NCBI RefSeq assembly: GCF_003002915.1
Contig: NZ_PVTG01000001.1
Coordinates: 549,266-613,265, forward strand
DNA from: Geodermatophilus tzadiensis
GTDB taxonomy: Bacteria > Actinomycetota > Actinomycetes > Mycobacteriales > Geodermatophilaceae
Direction of reading: 5' to 3'
Length of the DNA stretch: 64,000 nt
The notes beneath the pieces were generated by a model. The model was not told where the DNA came from, made no database searches, and saw only the letters and a list, made by a program, of their open reading frames with translations. Numbering within the stretch: the stretch's first letter is position 1; each line of letters opens with the position of its first letter. Of this stretch, positions 16,190 through 24,471 are shown piece by piece. The position numbers were made by a program, and so were the translations under genes.

Positions 16190-18259
16190 TCAGCCGCAGC
16201 TGACGGGCTCGGTGCTCGCCGCGGCGCTGGTCTCCGCGGCGGCCGGGGTGTCGACCGCCGCGGTCTCCGGCGCGGGCGGCACCGGAGCGGCGACCTGCAC
16301 CGGGACGATCCCCGAGTAGCCCGGGCCCAGGACCAGCTGGACGGTGTCGCCGATCGCGTCGCTGGGCTGCAGGACCGCGGTGGGGACGGCGGCGGCGACG
16401 GTGCGGGCCTGCTCGAGGACCCCGGGTCCGTGCCGGACGACGGTCTGGCCCACCGTGCCGCGCTCGTTGCCGACCTCCCCGACGGTGAAGCCCTGCTGGC
16501 GCATCAGGTCGGCGACGGTGGCGGCCAGGCCCGGCGTGGCGGTGCCGTTGAGGACGTCGACGGTGACCCCCGCCGGGGCCACGGTGAGCGGCTGCGCCTC
16601 GGGCGTGGCCGCCGGCTGCTCGGCGCCTGCCGCAGTCGCCGGCGCGGCGGCCGGGTCGACGGGTGCCGTGGCGGCGGCGACCACCGGGGTGGCGTACTCG
16701 GCGGGCACCGAGCTGTCCTCGATGACGGAGTCGAACAGCGACCGGACGCCGGTGCCGTCGAGCAGCACGTGGGCCTGGTCGCTGCCGGCGGGCACGTAGC
16801 CCACCTGGGCCACCGGCAGGGAGGCCCGCTGGACGGCGTCGCCGTCGAGGTCACCCAGGGCGTCGGCGAGGGTGCGCAGGTCGCCGAGGGTGGTCTGCTC
16901 GTCGACGGTGATCGCGTCGGCGGCCCGGGTGAGGAAGCGGGTCAGCTCGACGGTGTTGCCCAGCGTGCCGACCGTCATGGCCGAGCGCAGCGTCGCCGAC
17001 AGCAGCAGCTGGGTGCGCTCCGCCGCGGCGGCACCGGTGACGTCGGAGCCGGCGTCCCCGGGCGCGAGGTACCGGGAGACCTGCGCGCCGGTCAGCTCGG
17101 AGGTGCCGGCGGGCAGCGGCAGCGCGGCGGCGGCCGTCGGAGCGGCGCCGGGCAGGCAGACGCTCACCCCGCCGATGGCGTCGACCATCTCGGGCAGCCG
17201 GCCGAGGTCGACGGCCAGGTAGTGGTCGACGCGCAGCCCCGACAACTGCTGCACGGCGCGGACCGTGCACGCGGGGCCGCCGGCCAGCAGCGAGGCGGCG
17301 AAGGCCTCCGTGACCGGGTCGCGGACCGAGCCGTCGTCGCCGCGGCAACTCGGGGTGTCCACCAGCGCCGTCGGCGGCACGCTCACCACCACCGCCCGGG
17401 TCCCCTCGGCGGCGACGTGCACCAGCAATGTCGTCACCGACGCCGGTCCCTCGGCACCCGGCAGCCCGGTGCCGACGACGAGGTAGGTGGTCGAGCGCTC
17501 CTGCAGCTGCGGGACGAGGACCTCGGGCCCCTCGGGGGCGAGCGCGGCGACGCGGGAGATGCCGCGGTCGACGTAGACGTAGAGGCCGGCGTGGTAGGTG
17601 ACGACGATGCCGACCAGCGCGGTGAGGGCCAGGGCGAGGCGCACCAGCCGGCGCCGGCCGGGGCTGCGCTCGGGCCGGGTCCGCGCCGCCGGGCGGCGGG
17701 TGCTGCCGGCCCCCGACATCGCCGGTGCGGTCAGGCCCGGGATCGGCGGGACGGGCGCGGAGCGGTGCACGCCTGTCGGACCGCCCCCGGGCAGCGGCGG
17801 CACGCCAGGGCGGGCGCCCGGGAGGCCGGGCAGCGGTGGCACCGGGGCGGAGTGGCGGACGCCCGTGACCGGGCCGCCGGGCAGCGGCGGGACCGGCCCG
17901 GAGTGCCGCACGCCGGCGGGGGGCAGCGGCGGGACCGGCTGGGACGGGTGCGCCTCCGCCGGCGCGCCGGGCACCGGCGGCAGGCCGCGGCGGGGGCCGC
18001 CGTCGGCGGGCGGGGCGGGCTCGGGCCGCCGGGTGCCCGACGCGGGACCACCGCCGGGCACGGGCGGGAGGGGGCCGCGGTGGGCGGGCAGGGACTCACC
18101 CGGTTCCAGCGGGATGGGGACCTCGCCGGTGCGGCGGGCGGCGCGGCGGCCGGTGGCGCCCCCCGAACGGGCCAGCAGCTGCTCGACGGTGACCGGCCCG
18201 GGGTCGCCGGTGCCGCCACGGCCGTCGCCGCGACCGTCCCGCCCGCGCTCGTCCCCCAC
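16190..18259 (-). CDS. LytR-CpsA-Psr family protein with proline-rich N-terminus and LytR_C domain
   Basis: A 689-residue protein. Residues ~1-175 are Pro/Gly-rich and cytoplasmic, with repeated [SA]PVPP[LI]PG units. A membrane helix follows (~205-225), then an LCP domain (~240-470) and a C-terminal LytR_C domain (~545-640). LCP enzymes ligate wall polymers to peptidoglycan outside the membrane. The usual LCP signatures are altered: the RSDT-type segment reads PASVTTLLV and the PRDT segment reads VPPTALVDT, so the canonical Asp and Arg appear lost and ligase activity is doubtful. Start GTG 18259 is uncertain because no clear ribosome binding site is seen. It is divergent from the 14-residue repeat protein. 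Confidence 0.82.
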   Translation of the reverse strand: MGDERGRDGRGDGRGGTGDPGPVTVEQLLARSGGATGRRAARRTGEVPIPLEPGESLPAHRGPLPPVPGGGPASGTRRPEPAPPADGGPRRGLPPVPGAPAEAHPSQPVPPLPPAGVRHSGPVPPLPGGPVTGVRHSAPVPPLPGLPGARPGVPPLPGGGPTGVHRSAPVPPIPGLTAPAMSGAGSTRRPAARTRPERSPGRRRLVRLALALTALVGIVVTYHAGLYVYVDRGISRVAALAPEGPEVLVPQLQERSTTYLVVGTGLPGAEGPASVTTLLVHVAAEGTRAVVVSVPPTALVDTPSCRGDDGSVRDPVTEAFAASLLAGGPACTVRAVQQLSGLRVDHYLAVDLGRLPEMVDAIGGVSVCLPGAAPTAAAALPLPAGTSELTGAQVSRYLAPGDAGSDVTGAAAAERTQLLLSATLRSAMTVGTLGNTVELTRFLTRAADAITVDEQTTLGDLRTLADALGDLDGDAVQRASLPVAQVGYVPAGSDQAHVLLDGTGVRSLFDSVIEDSSVPAEYATPVVAAATAPVDPAAAPATAAGAEQPAATPEAQPLTVAPAGVTVDVLNGTATPGLAATVADLMRQQGFTVGEVGNERGTVGQTVVRHGPGVLEQARTVAAAVPTAVLQPSDAIGDTVQLVLGPGYSGIVPVQVAAPVPPAPETAAVDTPAAAETSAAASTEPVSCG

Positions 18260-18320
18260 CGGTTCGACATCCCATCGTCGTCGTCCGTGCCGTTGCGCCC
18301 CGCACGCGCGGCAGCACTCA

Positions 18321-18326
18321 ACGATA
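18321..18326 (-). promoter_or_regulatory. Putative -10 box TATCGT for LCP-family gene
   Basis: TATCGT on the minus strand lies about 60 bases before the proposed GTG start, in the spacer shared with the divergent repeat-protein gene. Confidence 0.35.
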
Positions 18327-18441
18327 CGGCCCGCGGGCCGCCGGAGCGGGAACGTGCGGGTGGACCCGCCGGGGTCGCACCGGCCGAGCGCCCCCGCAGG
18401 GGCGTCCGGGCAGCGACCGGGCACGGGACGACGTCGGGACG

Positions 18442-18447
18442 TAGCGT
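18442..18447 (+). promoter_or_regulatory. -10 box TAGCGT of leaderless repeat-protein gene
   Basis: TAGCGT, six bases, then GTG 18454: the leaderless geometry seen elsewhere in the window. Confidence 0.6.
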
Positions 18448-18453
18448 CGCCGC

Positions 18454-19524
18454 GTGAGGCTGCCGTCCATCCCCGGTCCGTCCGACGTCCTCGGCGCCGT
18501 CGAGAGCCTGCGCGGCGGGCTCGGCGAGGCGCTCGCGCTGGTGCCGCGACTGGCGGAGGCGGTGGGGCGGCTGGAGGGGCTGCTCGACCGGGTGGACGGC
18601 GTCGTGGGGCGCGCGGAGGGGTTGCTCGACCGGGTCGACGGCGCGGTCACCGCTGTGGAGGGGACGCGACAGGGCGCCGATGCCCTCGTGGCCCGGGTCG
18701 GCGCGACCGTCGACGCGGCGGACCGGGCCATCGACGCGGTCGGCGGCACGCAGCGCCGGGCCGACGACGCGATCGGCGCCGTCGAGAGCACGCAGGGGCG
18801 GGCGGACCGCGCGATCGGCGCCGTGGAGCAGACGCAACAGCGGGCGGACACCGCCATCGGCGCGGTCGAGGAGACCCAGCGACGCGCCGACGACGCCATC
18901 AACGCCGTCGCCCAGACCCAGCAACGCGCCGACGACGCGATCGGCGCCGTCGCCCAGACCCAGCAACGCGCCGACGACGCCATCAACGCCGTCGCCCAGA
19001 CGCAGCAACGCGCGGACGAGGCCATCGGCGCCGTCGCGCAGACCCAGCAGCGCGCGGACGAGGCCATCGGTGCCGTCGCGCGGACCCAACAGCGCGCCGA
19101 CGAGGCCATCGGTGCCGTCGGACGGACCCAACAGCGCGCCGACGAGGCGGTCGGCGGCGCCGAGGGGCTGGTGACCCGGATGGACCCGCTGCTGCGCCGC
19201 TACGAGCAGCCCCTCACCCAGCTGGCCCCGTCGGTGCAGCGGCTGGCCGAGACGCTGGACCCGCACGAGGTCGAGGCGCTGGTCACCCTCGTCGACCGGC
19301 TCCCCACGCTGGTGACGCACCTCGACGAGGCCGTGCTACCGGTGCTCGAGTCCCTCGGCGACGTCGGCACCGACGTGCGCGACCTGGTCGACACCATGCA
19401 GGACATCCGCGAGGTGGTGAAGGGCTTCCCCGGCTCCAAGCTCTTCCGCCGGCGCGGGCGGGACGAGATCGCCGACGAGACCGCCGACGACGGCGAGGGG
19501 GACCAGGAGCGCACCGGCACCTGA
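18454..19524 (+). CDS. Helical protein with ten 14-residue tandem repeats
   Basis: A 356-residue soluble protein, highly helical, with no signal peptide. Residues 88-227 are ten consecutive 14-residue units of consensus RADDAIGAVAQTQQ, with a partial eleventh. Fourteen residues equal two heptads, with Ile and Val at regular spacing, so an extended coiled coil or helical bundle is likely. The N-terminal part (RLEGLLDRVDGVVGRAEGLL) looks like diverged copies. The C-terminal ~115 residues form a separate helical region ending in KLFRRRGRDE and an acidic tail. No named family is recognised. It starts at a leaderless GTG and is divergent from the LCP-like gene. A structural or envelope-associated role is only a guess. 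Confidence 0.82.
   Translation: MRLPSIPGPSDVLGAVESLRGGLGEALALVPRLAEAVGRLEGLLDRVDGVVGRAEGLLDRVDGAVTAVEGTRQGADALVARVGATVDAADRAIDAVGGTQRRADDAIGAVESTQGRADRAIGAVEQTQQRADTAIGAVEETQRRADDAINAVAQTQQRADDAIGAVAQTQQRADDAINAVAQTQQRADEAIGAVAQTQQRADEAIGAVARTQQRADEAIGAVGRTQQRADEAVGGAEGLVTRMDPLLRRYEQPLTQLAPSVQRLAETLDPHEVEALVTLVDRLPTLVTHLDEAVLPVLESLGDVGTDVRDLVDTMQDIREVVKGFPGSKLFRRRGRDEIADETADDGEGDQERTGT
18715..19167 (+). repeat. Coding minisatellite, 42-bp units
   Basis: Ten full 42-bp units plus a partial one encode the 14-residue repeats. Neighbouring units around 18900-19130 are nearly identical at DNA level, while the first units differ more. Recent amplification and possible copy-number variation are implied. 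Confidence 0.85.
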
Positions 19525-19549
19525 GCCCCCTCGCCGTCGGCCGGGCCGG

Positions 19550-19981
19550 TCAGGTCTCGGTCGGGTAGCCCAGCGCCCGCGCGACGTCGCCGATCCGCTC
19601 GAACGTCTCCCCCTCGGGCAGCCGCTGCAGCTCGGCCACCACGGCGTCGGGCGCCCGGTGGTCGAGCGCCGCTTCCACCAGGCCGGGCCCGTCGGCCGGG
19701 AAGTCGGCCCGCACCAGCCAGCGCGCGAGCTCCGCGCGGGCCACCACGGCGTCCTCGGTCATGCCGACCGGCACACCGCCGATCAGCGTGCTGTTCGGGC
19801 TGGTGGCGATGTCCGGCTCGCCCTCGGCGACCGGCTCCACCTCGCGGAACTCCTCGGAGCGCGTGGCCCGCCCGGCCTTGAGCATCCCCTGGATCTCGTG
19901 CTCCAGTTCCTCGTCGACGCGCGGGCTGTGCTTGTCGCTGCGCGACGACGCCCCGGCGAACTGGTCATCGGTCTCGCTCAC
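19550..19981 (-). CDS. DUF2795 domain protein
   Basis: A 143-residue acidic soluble protein. The first ~60 residues look disordered and charged. The C-terminal half (about residues 80-143) matches DUF2795 (VVARAELARWL, PDAVVAELQRLPEGETFERIGDVARALGY). DUF2795 is common in actinobacteria, and its function is unknown. It sits ten bases downstream of the DUF2945 gene, so the two are probably co-transcribed. Confidence 0.8.
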   Translation of the reverse strand: MSETDDQFAGASSRSDKHSPRVDEELEHEIQGMLKAGRATRSEEFREVEPVAEGEPDIATSPNSTLIGGVPVGMTEDAVVARAELARWLVRADFPADGPGLVEAALDHRAPDAVVAELQRLPEGETFERIGDVARALGYPTET

Positions 19982-19990
19982 GGCGACCTC

Positions 19991-20200
19991 CTACTTCTTC
20001 TTCAGCGCCGAGGGCTTGTGCACCGCGGTGTTGCCGCTCTTCTCGCTCTCGACCTCGTACTGCGGGTCGTCCGAGCTGGCCCTGACCTTCCGGCCACCGG
20101 CCTCGGTGTCCTTGGTGATCTTCTTCTTCACGGTGCCCACGGCCTCACTGCCGTGGCTCTTCCAGGCGACGGGGTCGCCCTTCTGGAAGTCGTCAGCCAT
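19991..20200 (-). CDS. DUF2945 (hypervirulence-associated TUDOR-like) protein
   Basis: A 69-residue basic protein, MADDFQKGDPVAWKSHGSEA..., matching DUF2945, a small SH3/TUDOR-like fold. The C-terminus is Lys-rich (ALKKK). A role in nucleic acid binding is often suggested for the fold but is not shown. ATG 20200 has GAGGAG ten bases upstream. It is probably the first gene of a two-gene unit with the DUF2795 gene. Confidence 0.85.
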   Translation of the reverse strand: MADDFQKGDPVAWKSHGSEAVGTVKKKITKDTEAGGRKVRASSDDPQYEVESEKSGNTAVHKPSALKKK

Positions 20201-20532
20201 CCCCGGTCTCCTCGTCTCGGTCGTGTCGCACTGCCCTGCCCGCCACGGCTGGGGGGCACACATCCCCGGGGTGGCGCCGCGCCGGCGGACGCGCGAGAGA
20301 CCCACGTCACCCCGCCAGGACCGATGATCACCCGGTCGTGCAGTGGCGCATCCGCCGTCGTCACGTAGCGTTCAGGTCGACGGGGGCGCACCGGACGAAC
20401 CTGCTGCTGAGAGCGCAGCGGACGTGACTCACGGTGACCGCGACCCGTCCTCGATCGCCGGCCCGGTCGACCTCATTCCCCCGGGGTCGGCCGGGTCGGC
20501 CCACGTCGGTCCCGGTCCCTACGCTCGCCGGC
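20201..20532. other. Divergent intergenic region
   Basis: This lies between the DUF2945 gene (minus) and the siderophore-interacting protein gene (plus). It holds the ribosome binding site of the former at its left end and the TACGCT -10 box of the latter at 20520-20525. No further gene or repeat is seen. Confidence 0.5.
20520..20525 (+). promoter_or_regulatory. -10 box TACGCT upstream of siderophore-interacting protein gene
   Basis: TACGCT is followed by seven bases and the GTG start, one base longer than the exact leaderless spacing seen at other genes in the window. Confidence 0.4.
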
Positions 20533-21327
20533 GTGACCTCCCCCGTCGGCGCGCCGCTGCCCGGAGACCCCCGGCCGGTCGACGTCCTCACCGTCGTCTC
20601 CGTCGCGGACGTGACGCCGTCGGTGCGCCGGGTGGTCCTCTCGGGTACGGCGGACGCCGTCGCGGCGGCGGGCCCGACGGTGAACCTGCTGGTGCCGCGC
20701 GTGGGCGACGCCGACCCCCGGTGGCCGTCGGTGGCCCGGGACGGCCGCATCGTCTGGCCTGCCGGCGCCCACGGGGTGAGCCTGCGCAGCTACACCGCCC
20801 GCCGCCAGGACGCCGGCCGGGGCGAGGTGGAGATCGACTTCGTGCTGCACGGGGACGGCCCGGCGGCCTCCTGGGCCGGAGCGGCGGTCCCGGGTGCGCT
20901 GCTGGGGGTGGCCGGCAGCGGCCCGCTGGGCGACCGCCCGGCCGGCACCGTGCTCCTGGCCGGTGACGAGACGGCGCTGCCGGCGATCAGCCGCATCCTG
21001 GCCGCCGCCGCCCCGGCCACCCGCGGTCTGGCGCTGGTCGAGGTCGCCGACGGGCGGGAGGAGCAGCCCCTGGCCGCACCGGCCGGGGTGGAGGTGCGCT
21101 GGCTGCACCGCGGCGGCACCGCGCCGGGTGCGAGCACGCTGCTCGCCGACGCCGTCGCCGCGCTCGACCGTCCGGCGGGCGACGACGTCTTCGCCTGGGT
21201 GGCCGCCGAGTCCGCCGCCGTCCGGGCGGTCCGCGCCGACCTGCGCGGCCGCTGGGGACTGTCCCGCGCGCAGCACCACGCGATCGGCTACTGGCGCCGC
21301 GGCCGGGCGATGGCCCCCGCGGGGTAG
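20533..21327 (+). CDS. Siderophore-interacting protein (FAD-binding ferric reductase)
   Basis: A 264-residue flavoprotein of the SIP/ViuB family. The FAD-binding beta-barrel contains RSYTARR (the RxYT flavin motif) near residue 83. The NAD(P)H-binding SIP domain has GDETALPAISRIL and ends HHAIGYWRRGRA. Such enzymes reduce ferric siderophores in the cytoplasm to release iron. GTG 20533 is preceded by TACGCT seven bases upstream, suggesting a leaderless or nearly leaderless transcript. There are no siderophore synthesis or uptake genes nearby. Confidence 0.9.
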   Translation: MTSPVGAPLPGDPRPVDVLTVVSVADVTPSVRRVVLSGTADAVAAAGPTVNLLVPRVGDADPRWPSVARDGRIVWPAGAHGVSLRSYTARRQDAGRGEVEIDFVLHGDGPAASWAGAAVPGALLGVAGSGPLGDRPAGTVLLAGDETALPAISRILAAAAPATRGLALVEVADGREEQPLAAPAGVEVRWLHRGGTAPGASTLLADAVAALDRPAGDDVFAWVAAESAAVRAVRADLRGRWGLSRAQHHAIGYWRRGRAMAPAG

Positions 21328-21356
21328 TGGCCCGCGGCATCCAGGGAGCTCACAGG

Positions 21357-21362
21357 TAGCGT
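21357..21362 (+). promoter_or_regulatory. Putative phoP -10 box TAGCGT with TCACAG half-site
   Basis: TAGCGT lies 38 bases before the response regulator ATG. TCACAG at 21350-21355 resembles half of the TCACAGC direct repeat bound by mycobacterial PhoP. Only one half-site is visible. Confidence 0.35.
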
Positions 21363-21399
21363 CCAGCGTGGGTGCAGGCCGCGGCGGCACGCTCGCGGC

Positions 21400-22164
21400 A
21401 TGACGACGGCAGCCAGGCGTCCCACGGGAGAGATCGTGACCGGGAGCCGCAGTGCGCGAGGCACCACCCCGGAGGCGCGCCTCCTCGTGGTGGACGACGA
21501 GCCCAACATCCGCGAGCTGCTGTCGGCCAGCCTGCGCTTCGCCGGTTTCGAGGTGGCCACCGCGGCCGACGGCCAGCAGGCACTGGCGCTCGCGTCGACG
21601 TTCCGCCCCGACCTGCTCGTGCTCGACGTGATGATGCCCGGCCTGGACGGCTTCGGCGTCGTGCGCCGGCTGCGCGAGAGCGGCCGGCACACTCCCGTGC
21701 TGTTCCTCACCGCCCGGGACGCGGCCGAGGACAAGGTCTCCGGGCTCACCCTCGGCGGCGACGACTACGTGACGAAGCCGTTCAGCCTCGACGAGGTGCT
21801 GGCGCGCATCCGGGCGGTGCTGCGGCGCAGCACCTCGCAGCAGCGCGCCGCCGAGAGCCCGCGGCTGACCTTCGCCGACATCGAGCTCGACGAGGAGTCG
21901 CACGAGGTGGTCAAGGCCGGCACCGTCGTCAGCCTCTCCCCCACCGAGTTCAAGCTGCTGCGCTACCTGATGGCCAACGCCGGGCGGGTGCTGTCGAAGG
22001 CGCAGATCCTCGACCACGTGTGGAACTACGACTTCAACGGCGAGGCCAACGTCGTCGAGTCCTACATCTCCTACCTGCGCCGCAAGGTGGACACCACCGA
22101 GCCGCGCCTGCTGCACACCATCCGCGGGGTGGGCTACACGCTGCGGCTGCCGCGCGGCACGTGA
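21400..22164 (+). CDS. phoP: Two-component response regulator, PhoP type (M. tuberculosis PhoPR family)
   Basis: A 254-residue OmpR-family regulator. The receiver domain (about residues 27-140) has the acidic pocket DDE, the phosphoacceptor Asp in LVLDVMMPGLDGFG and the Lys in VTKPFS. The winged-helix domain (~155-250) has LTFADIELDEESHEV, SLSPTEFKLLRYL and NVVESYISYLRRK. These segments match M. tuberculosis PhoP (Rv0757) very closely. That family controls envelope lipid and acid-stress genes and is distinct from the phosphate-sensing PhoP of Streptomyces. It is coupled to the kinase by GTGA. Confidence 0.88.
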   Translation: MTTAARRPTGEIVTGSRSARGTTPEARLLVVDDEPNIRELLSASLRFAGFEVATAADGQQALALASTFRPDLLVLDVMMPGLDGFGVVRRLRESGRHTPVLFLTARDAAEDKVSGLTLGGDDYVTKPFSLDEVLARIRAVLRRSTSQQRAAESPRLTFADIELDEESHEVVKAGTVVSLSPTEFKLLRYLMANAGRVLSKAQILDHVWNYDFNGEANVVESYISYLRRKVDTTEPRLLHTIRGVGYTLRLPRGT

Positions 22165-23765
22165 GCGCACCCGGGCCCGAGCAGCGCAGCGGCACCCGTC
22201 TCCCGCGGGTGCCGCTGCGTGTCACCCTGGTCGCCCTGCTGCTGGTGCTGGTGGCCGTCGCGCTCACCGCCACCGGGGTGACCGCCACCTCGCTGCTGGC
22301 CCGCTACCTGGGCCAGCAGCAGGAGGTCGACCTGGGCGACTCGCTGGGTGCGGCACGCCAGAACCCCGTCGTCATGGCCGCCTGCTGGCAGGACCAGCCC
22401 CCGGCACCCCAAGCCGCTCCGGGGGTCTACGTCGCGTGCGTGCGGCCCGCCGACGGCGTGCTGGTCGTCGTCATCGGGCCGCCGTTGGAGGACCAGCTGC
22501 CCGAGCTCGACGCCGAGGTCGTCGCCGGCCTCCTGGACGGGAACGGCGACCGCCCGGGGGGGCCAGCGGGCGGGTCCACGCGCGTGGCGGTCGTGGACTC
22601 CGCGGACGGCGACGAGGCGTGGCGCGTCGCCGCGCAGCAGCTGCCCGGCGGCCCGGTCGTCGTCGTCGGGACCGACGTCGACCGCAACGCCGGGATCATC
22701 GGTCAGCTGGTGTTCATCGAGGTCGGCGTCGGGCTGGTCGTGCTCGCCCTCCTCGGGCTGGCCGGCTACTGGCTGGTGCGCAGCAGCCTGCGCCCGCTGG
22801 ACGCCGTCGAGCGGACCGCGCAGGCGATCGCCGCCGGCGACCTCTCGCAGCGGGTGCCCCCGGGCGACGGCCGGACGGAGGTCGGCCGGCTGTCGCAGGC
22901 GATCAACGGCATGCTCGCCCGCATCGAGGGCGCCTTCCGCGCCCAGCAGGCCTCCGAGGGGCAGGCCCGGGCCTCGGAGGAGCGGATGCGCCGGTTCGTC
23001 GCCGACGCCAGCCACGAGCTGCGCACGCCGCTGACCTCCATCCGCGGCTTCGCCGAGCTCTACCGCCAGGGCGCGGTGGGCAGCCCGGAGGAGACCGCCC
23101 GGCTCATGCAGCGCATCGAGAGCGAGGGCGCGCGGATGGGCGTGCTCGTCGAGGACCTGCTGCAGCTGGCCCGCCTCGACCAGCAGCGGCCGCTGACGGT
23201 CACCCCGGTGGACCTCGCCGAGGTCGCCGGGGACGCCGTCCACGACGCCCGCGTCCTGCAGCCCGACCGGCCGGTCACGCTGCAGCTGGACGACTCGCTC
23301 ACCGAGGTGCCGGTGGTGCTCGGCGACGAGGCCCGGCTGCGCCAGGTGGTCGGCAACCTGGTGACCAACGCGCTGGTGCACACCCCGCCCACCGCCGCGG
23401 TGACCGTCTCGATCGGCGAGGACACCAGCGACGGGGGCGACCGGGTGGTGCTGCGGGTCGCCGACGAGGGCCCCGGCATGGCGCCGGAGGACGCCGCCCG
23501 CGTGTTCGAGCGCTTCTACCGGGCCGACGCCTCGCGCAGCCGCGTCGCCGGCGGCACCGGGCTGGGCCTGTCCATCGTGGCCGCGCTGGTGGCCGCGCAC
23601 GGCGGCGACGTCACGCTGCACACCGCGCCCGGCCAGGGGGCGGTGTTCACCGTCCGGCTGCCCCGCTCCGGTCCGGGAGGGGACGACGGGACGGCGCCGC
23701 TGCCCGAGCAGCCCGGCGGGCAGCCGCCGGGACCCGCCGGGCTACCGTCCGCGGGTGACTCCTGA
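22161..23765 (+). CDS. phoR: Two-component sensor histidine kinase, PhoR type
   Basis: A 534-residue kinase with two membrane helices (about residues 17-45 and 183-212), an extracytoplasmic sensor of ~135 residues, a HAMP domain (~213-265), a HisKA domain with phospho-accepting H285 in DASHELRTPLTSIRGF, and an HATPase domain with N (NLVTNALVH), G1 (VADEGPGM) and G2 (GGTGLGLSI) boxes. GTG 22161 overlaps the phoP stop (GTGA). The Pro/Gly-rich C-terminal tail also contains the promoter of the next gene. Confidence 0.9.
   Translation: MSAPGPEQRSGTRLPRVPLRVTLVALLLVLVAVALTATGVTATSLLARYLGQQQEVDLGDSLGAARQNPVVMAACWQDQPPAPQAAPGVYVACVRPADGVLVVVIGPPLEDQLPELDAEVVAGLLDGNGDRPGGPAGGSTRVAVVDSADGDEAWRVAAQQLPGGPVVVVGTDVDRNAGIIGQLVFIEVGVGLVVLALLGLAGYWLVRSSLRPLDAVERTAQAIAAGDLSQRVPPGDGRTEVGRLSQAINGMLARIEGAFRAQQASEGQARASEERMRRFVADASHELRTPLTSIRGFAELYRQGAVGSPEETARLMQRIESEGARMGVLVEDLLQLARLDQQRPLTVTPVDLAEVAGDAVHDARVLQPDRPVTLQLDDSLTEVPVVLGDEARLRQVVGNLVTNALVHTPPTAAVTVSIGEDTSDGGDRVVLRVADEGPGMAPEDAARVFERFYRADASRSRVAGGTGLGLSIVAALVAAHGGDVTLHTAPGQGAVFTVRLPRSGPGGDDGTAPLPEQPGGQPPGPAGLPSAGDS
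23743..23748 (+). promoter_or_regulatory. -10 box TACCGT of leaderless thioesterase gene, inside phoR
   Basis: TACCGT, six bases, then GTG 23755. The promoter lies within the last codons of the upstream kinase gene, giving the thioesterase-cysQ genes their own start. Confidence 0.6.
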
Positions 23766-24471
23766 CGCCGAGGGCGCCCCGTACGACCGGGACCTGATGG
23801 CCGCGGTCACCGACCTCGGGGACGCGCTGCGCGGCCTGGTCGACGCCTCGGTGCGCACCACGGTGCCCCCCGCCGAGCTGCGCGAGGTGGCCGCCGTGGT
23901 CCGCGCCGCGCGCGAGCGGCTGACCGCGAGCACCCGACCGACCACCCAGCTGCCCGCGCTCGACGACCTGGTCGCGTTCCGCCGCGTCCACAACCCGGTG
24001 ACCGGCGTGGGCAGCGCCCTGGCCCCACCGGTCCTCTTCCGGCGGGCGGCCGACGGCGTGGTCGCGGAGGTCTCGTTCGGACCGGCCTACGAGGGTCCGC
24101 CGGGGTTCCTGCACGGCGGGGTGAGCGGCCTGGTGGTGGACCAGGCCCTCGGCGCCGCGGCCATCCGGGCGGGGCTGTGGGGCATGACGGCCCGGCTGGA
24201 GCTGGACTACCGCCGCCCGGTGCCGCTGGAGACCCCCGTCGTCGTCCGCGCCGCGGTCGCCGAGAGCTCGGGCCGCAAGGTCGTCCTCGCCGGCACCGTC
24301 GCCCTGGCCGCGACGCCGGGGACGCCGCTGGTCGAGGCCCGCGGCGTCTTCGTGCTGCCGCGCGAGGAGCTGCGCGCCGCCTACTTCGCGCAGGTCACCG
24401 ACGCCTCGGGCCGGCACGCCCCGCCCTCGCGTCCCACCGACGCCACCGCGCCGGCGGGTGGTGTGGCGTGA
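23755..24471 (+). CDS. PaaI-family hotdog thioesterase
   Basis: A 238-residue protein. The N-terminal helical part (~1-65) is followed by a hotdog domain (~80-210) with PPGFLHGGVSGLVVDQALG, the HGG motif and the helix Asp typical of PaaI-like acyl-CoA thioesterases. It would hydrolyse acyl-CoA thioesters in the cytoplasm; the substrate is unknown. It overlaps the end of phoR by 11 bases but has its own leaderless-type promoter. It is coupled to cysQ by GTGA. Confidence 0.88.
   Translation: MTPDAEGAPYDRDLMAAVTDLGDALRGLVDASVRTTVPPAELREVAAVVRAARERLTASTRPTTQLPALDDLVAFRRVHNPVTGVGSALAPPVLFRRAADGVVAEVSFGPAYEGPPGFLHGGVSGLVVDQALGAAAIRAGLWGMTARLELDYRRPVPLETPVVVRAAVAESSGRKVVLAGTVALAATPGTPLVEARGVFVLPREELRAAYFAQVTDASGRHAPPSRPTDATAPAGGVA

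Noticed and set aside
18715..19167. Possible CRISPR-like repeat array
   Set aside because: Repeats are contiguous 42-bp coding units without spacers and stay in one reading frame.
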